Assembly: GCA_030145275.1 (NCBI GenBank) | Contig: JAQYVV010000004.1 | Location: 124,001-188,000 of the forward strand | Length of the DNA stretch: 64,000 nt | Source of the DNA: Desulfurivibrionaceae bacterium | GTDB lineage: Bacteria; Desulfobacterota; Desulfobulbia; Desulfobulbales; VMSU01 | Direction of reading: 5' to 3' | Shown: positions 63,357 through 64,000 of the stretch, one piece after another | Layout: the number at the start of each line of letters is the position of its first letter | Numbering within the stretch: the stretch's first letter is position 1 | Translations under genes and position numbers: made by a program | The notes under the pieces: generated by a model | The model's database searches: none | The model's input: only the letters and a program-made list of their open reading frames with translations | Told to the model about the DNA's origin: nothing

Positions 63357-64000
63357 ATGAATATGGAAATCGATAAAGATATGGCCACAAAAGGAACTAT
63401 TTTACTGGTTGATGATGAACCGGATTTTGCCAAGATATTATCATCTCTCTTGAGCGCCAGGGGGTTTTGTATTTTGAGGGCATTTAAAGGTATTGATGCC
63501 TTGGAAATCTTAAGGGATAATGTTGTCGATATCTTGATTACCGATATCAAAATGCCAGGGATGGACGGCATAACCCTGATAGAAAAATGTAAAGAGACCT
63601 CTCCTAACGTGCCGTCCATAGTTCTGACAGGTTGTCAGGAGATGGAAGACGTAAAGAGGGCCCTTAGGGCAGGGGCCTTCGATTATCTGCAAAAACCTAT
63701 TGATCATGATCAACTGACAATTGCAATTGACCGAGGCATGGAACGTAGAGGCCTGCTCATGCAATTAGCCGAGGAGTTGGAGACCCGCGATCAATATTTG
63801 CAAGATTTGCTTTACAGTAATGAACGTCTCAAGGAAGCCAATGAAAGGGCAGGAAAGGCCTCTCAGGCCAAAAGCGATTTTCTTGCCAATATGAGTCATG
63901 AAATTAGGACCCCAATGAATGGTATTCTTGGGATGACGGCTTTGGCCCTAAAAAAACAGGATGAATTGCCGGAGCAGATCATTAAATATCTGCGAACCGT
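63357..64000 (+). CDS. Hybrid histidine kinase, partial (runs off the window)
   Basis: The visible 214 residues hold an N-terminal REC domain ([16 protein letters not shown], acceptor Asp in [21 protein letters not shown]), a coiled coil and the start of HisKA ([20 protein letters not shown]). ATPase and further domains must follow beyond 64000. Start candidates are the ATG codons at 63357 and 63363; no ribosome site is clear because element B5 ends immediately before. Confidence 0.85.
   Translation, partial: MNMEIDKDMATKGTILLVDDEPDFAKILSSLLSARGFCILRAFKGIDALEILRDNVVDILITDIKMPGMDGITLIEKCKETSPNVPSIVLTGCQEMEDVKRALRAGAFDYLQKPIDHDQLTIAIDRGMERRGLLMQLAEELETRDQYLQDLLYSNERLKEANERAGKASQAKSDFLANMSHEIRTPMNGILGMTALALKKQDELPEQIIKYLRT

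Noticed and set aside
63293-63619. 108-residue minus-strand frame
   Set aside because: It overlaps the receiver domain of the partial kinase and element B5; the plus strand is clearly coding.

Overview
The window looks like chromosomal DNA of a Gram-negative, AT-leaning anaerobe, most likely a Desulfobacterota member of the Desulfobulbales type. The evidence is lipid A genes (lpxD, fabZ, lpxA, and lpxI of the DUF1009 type), BamA/SurA/Lol outer-membrane genes, a periplasmic multiheme c-type cytochrome, a core-MetE-like methionine synthase, a small Cys-rich protein of the PxxKW kind, and very many two-component proteins. The taxon is inferred from gene content; no rRNA is present.

Layout. 1-3 kb: the end of a branched-chain amino acid ABC operon (livG, livF) and a decayed amidohydrolase. 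3-9 kb: an accessory zone with a multiheme cytochrome, a PKD-domain stump, a degraded IS3-family element, and a two-gene module of unknown function. 9-14.6 kb: an MFS transporter, an ABC-F ATPase and hypothetical proteins. 15-26 kb, plus strand: pilC, an IHF/HU gene, then lpxD-fabZ-lpxA-lpxI-murU-like-amgK-like-der-histidine kinase. 26-43 kb: a ParB-like gene, cca, and a long minus-strand run metE-like, lysS, lolC, lolD, bamA, mfd, surA-like, rodZ-like, recO. 43.5 kb: tRNA-Leu(UAG) with an integrase remnant beside it. 44-64 kb: a signalling and redox region with an MCP, a heme-binding hybrid kinase, several response regulators and kinases, bacteriohemerythrin, a 2Fe-2S ferredoxin, a rhodanese/metallo-beta-lactamase protein, a thioredoxin/CcdA-like protein and PsiE. 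It runs off the right end inside another hybrid kinase.

The most unusual aspect is the load of short non-coding palindromic elements. At least four separate families can be recognised by eye (called A-D here), plus single-copy elements (E, F, G). They sit between genes of otherwise normal operons. In several places they supply the stop codon of the upstream gene (lpxI, the 48.5-51.5 kb hybrid kinase), abut the stop codon (rodZ-like), or lie just upstream of a ribosome binding site. One family A copy lies in frame inside the amgK-like kinase gene and adds a foreign peptide, in the manner of Rickettsia palindromic elements. No transposase for these elements is intact in the window; only a degraded IS3 element and two small transposase/integrase remnants are seen.

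How the genes work together: the 16-23 kb operon couples lipid A synthesis, fatty acid dehydration and sugar-nucleotide/cell-wall recycling. The 28-43 kb run couples outer-membrane assembly and lipoprotein export with housekeeping functions. The 44-64 kb region looks like an oxygen/redox/sulfur-responsive sensory region with repeated gene duplication and decay of REC-domain proteins.
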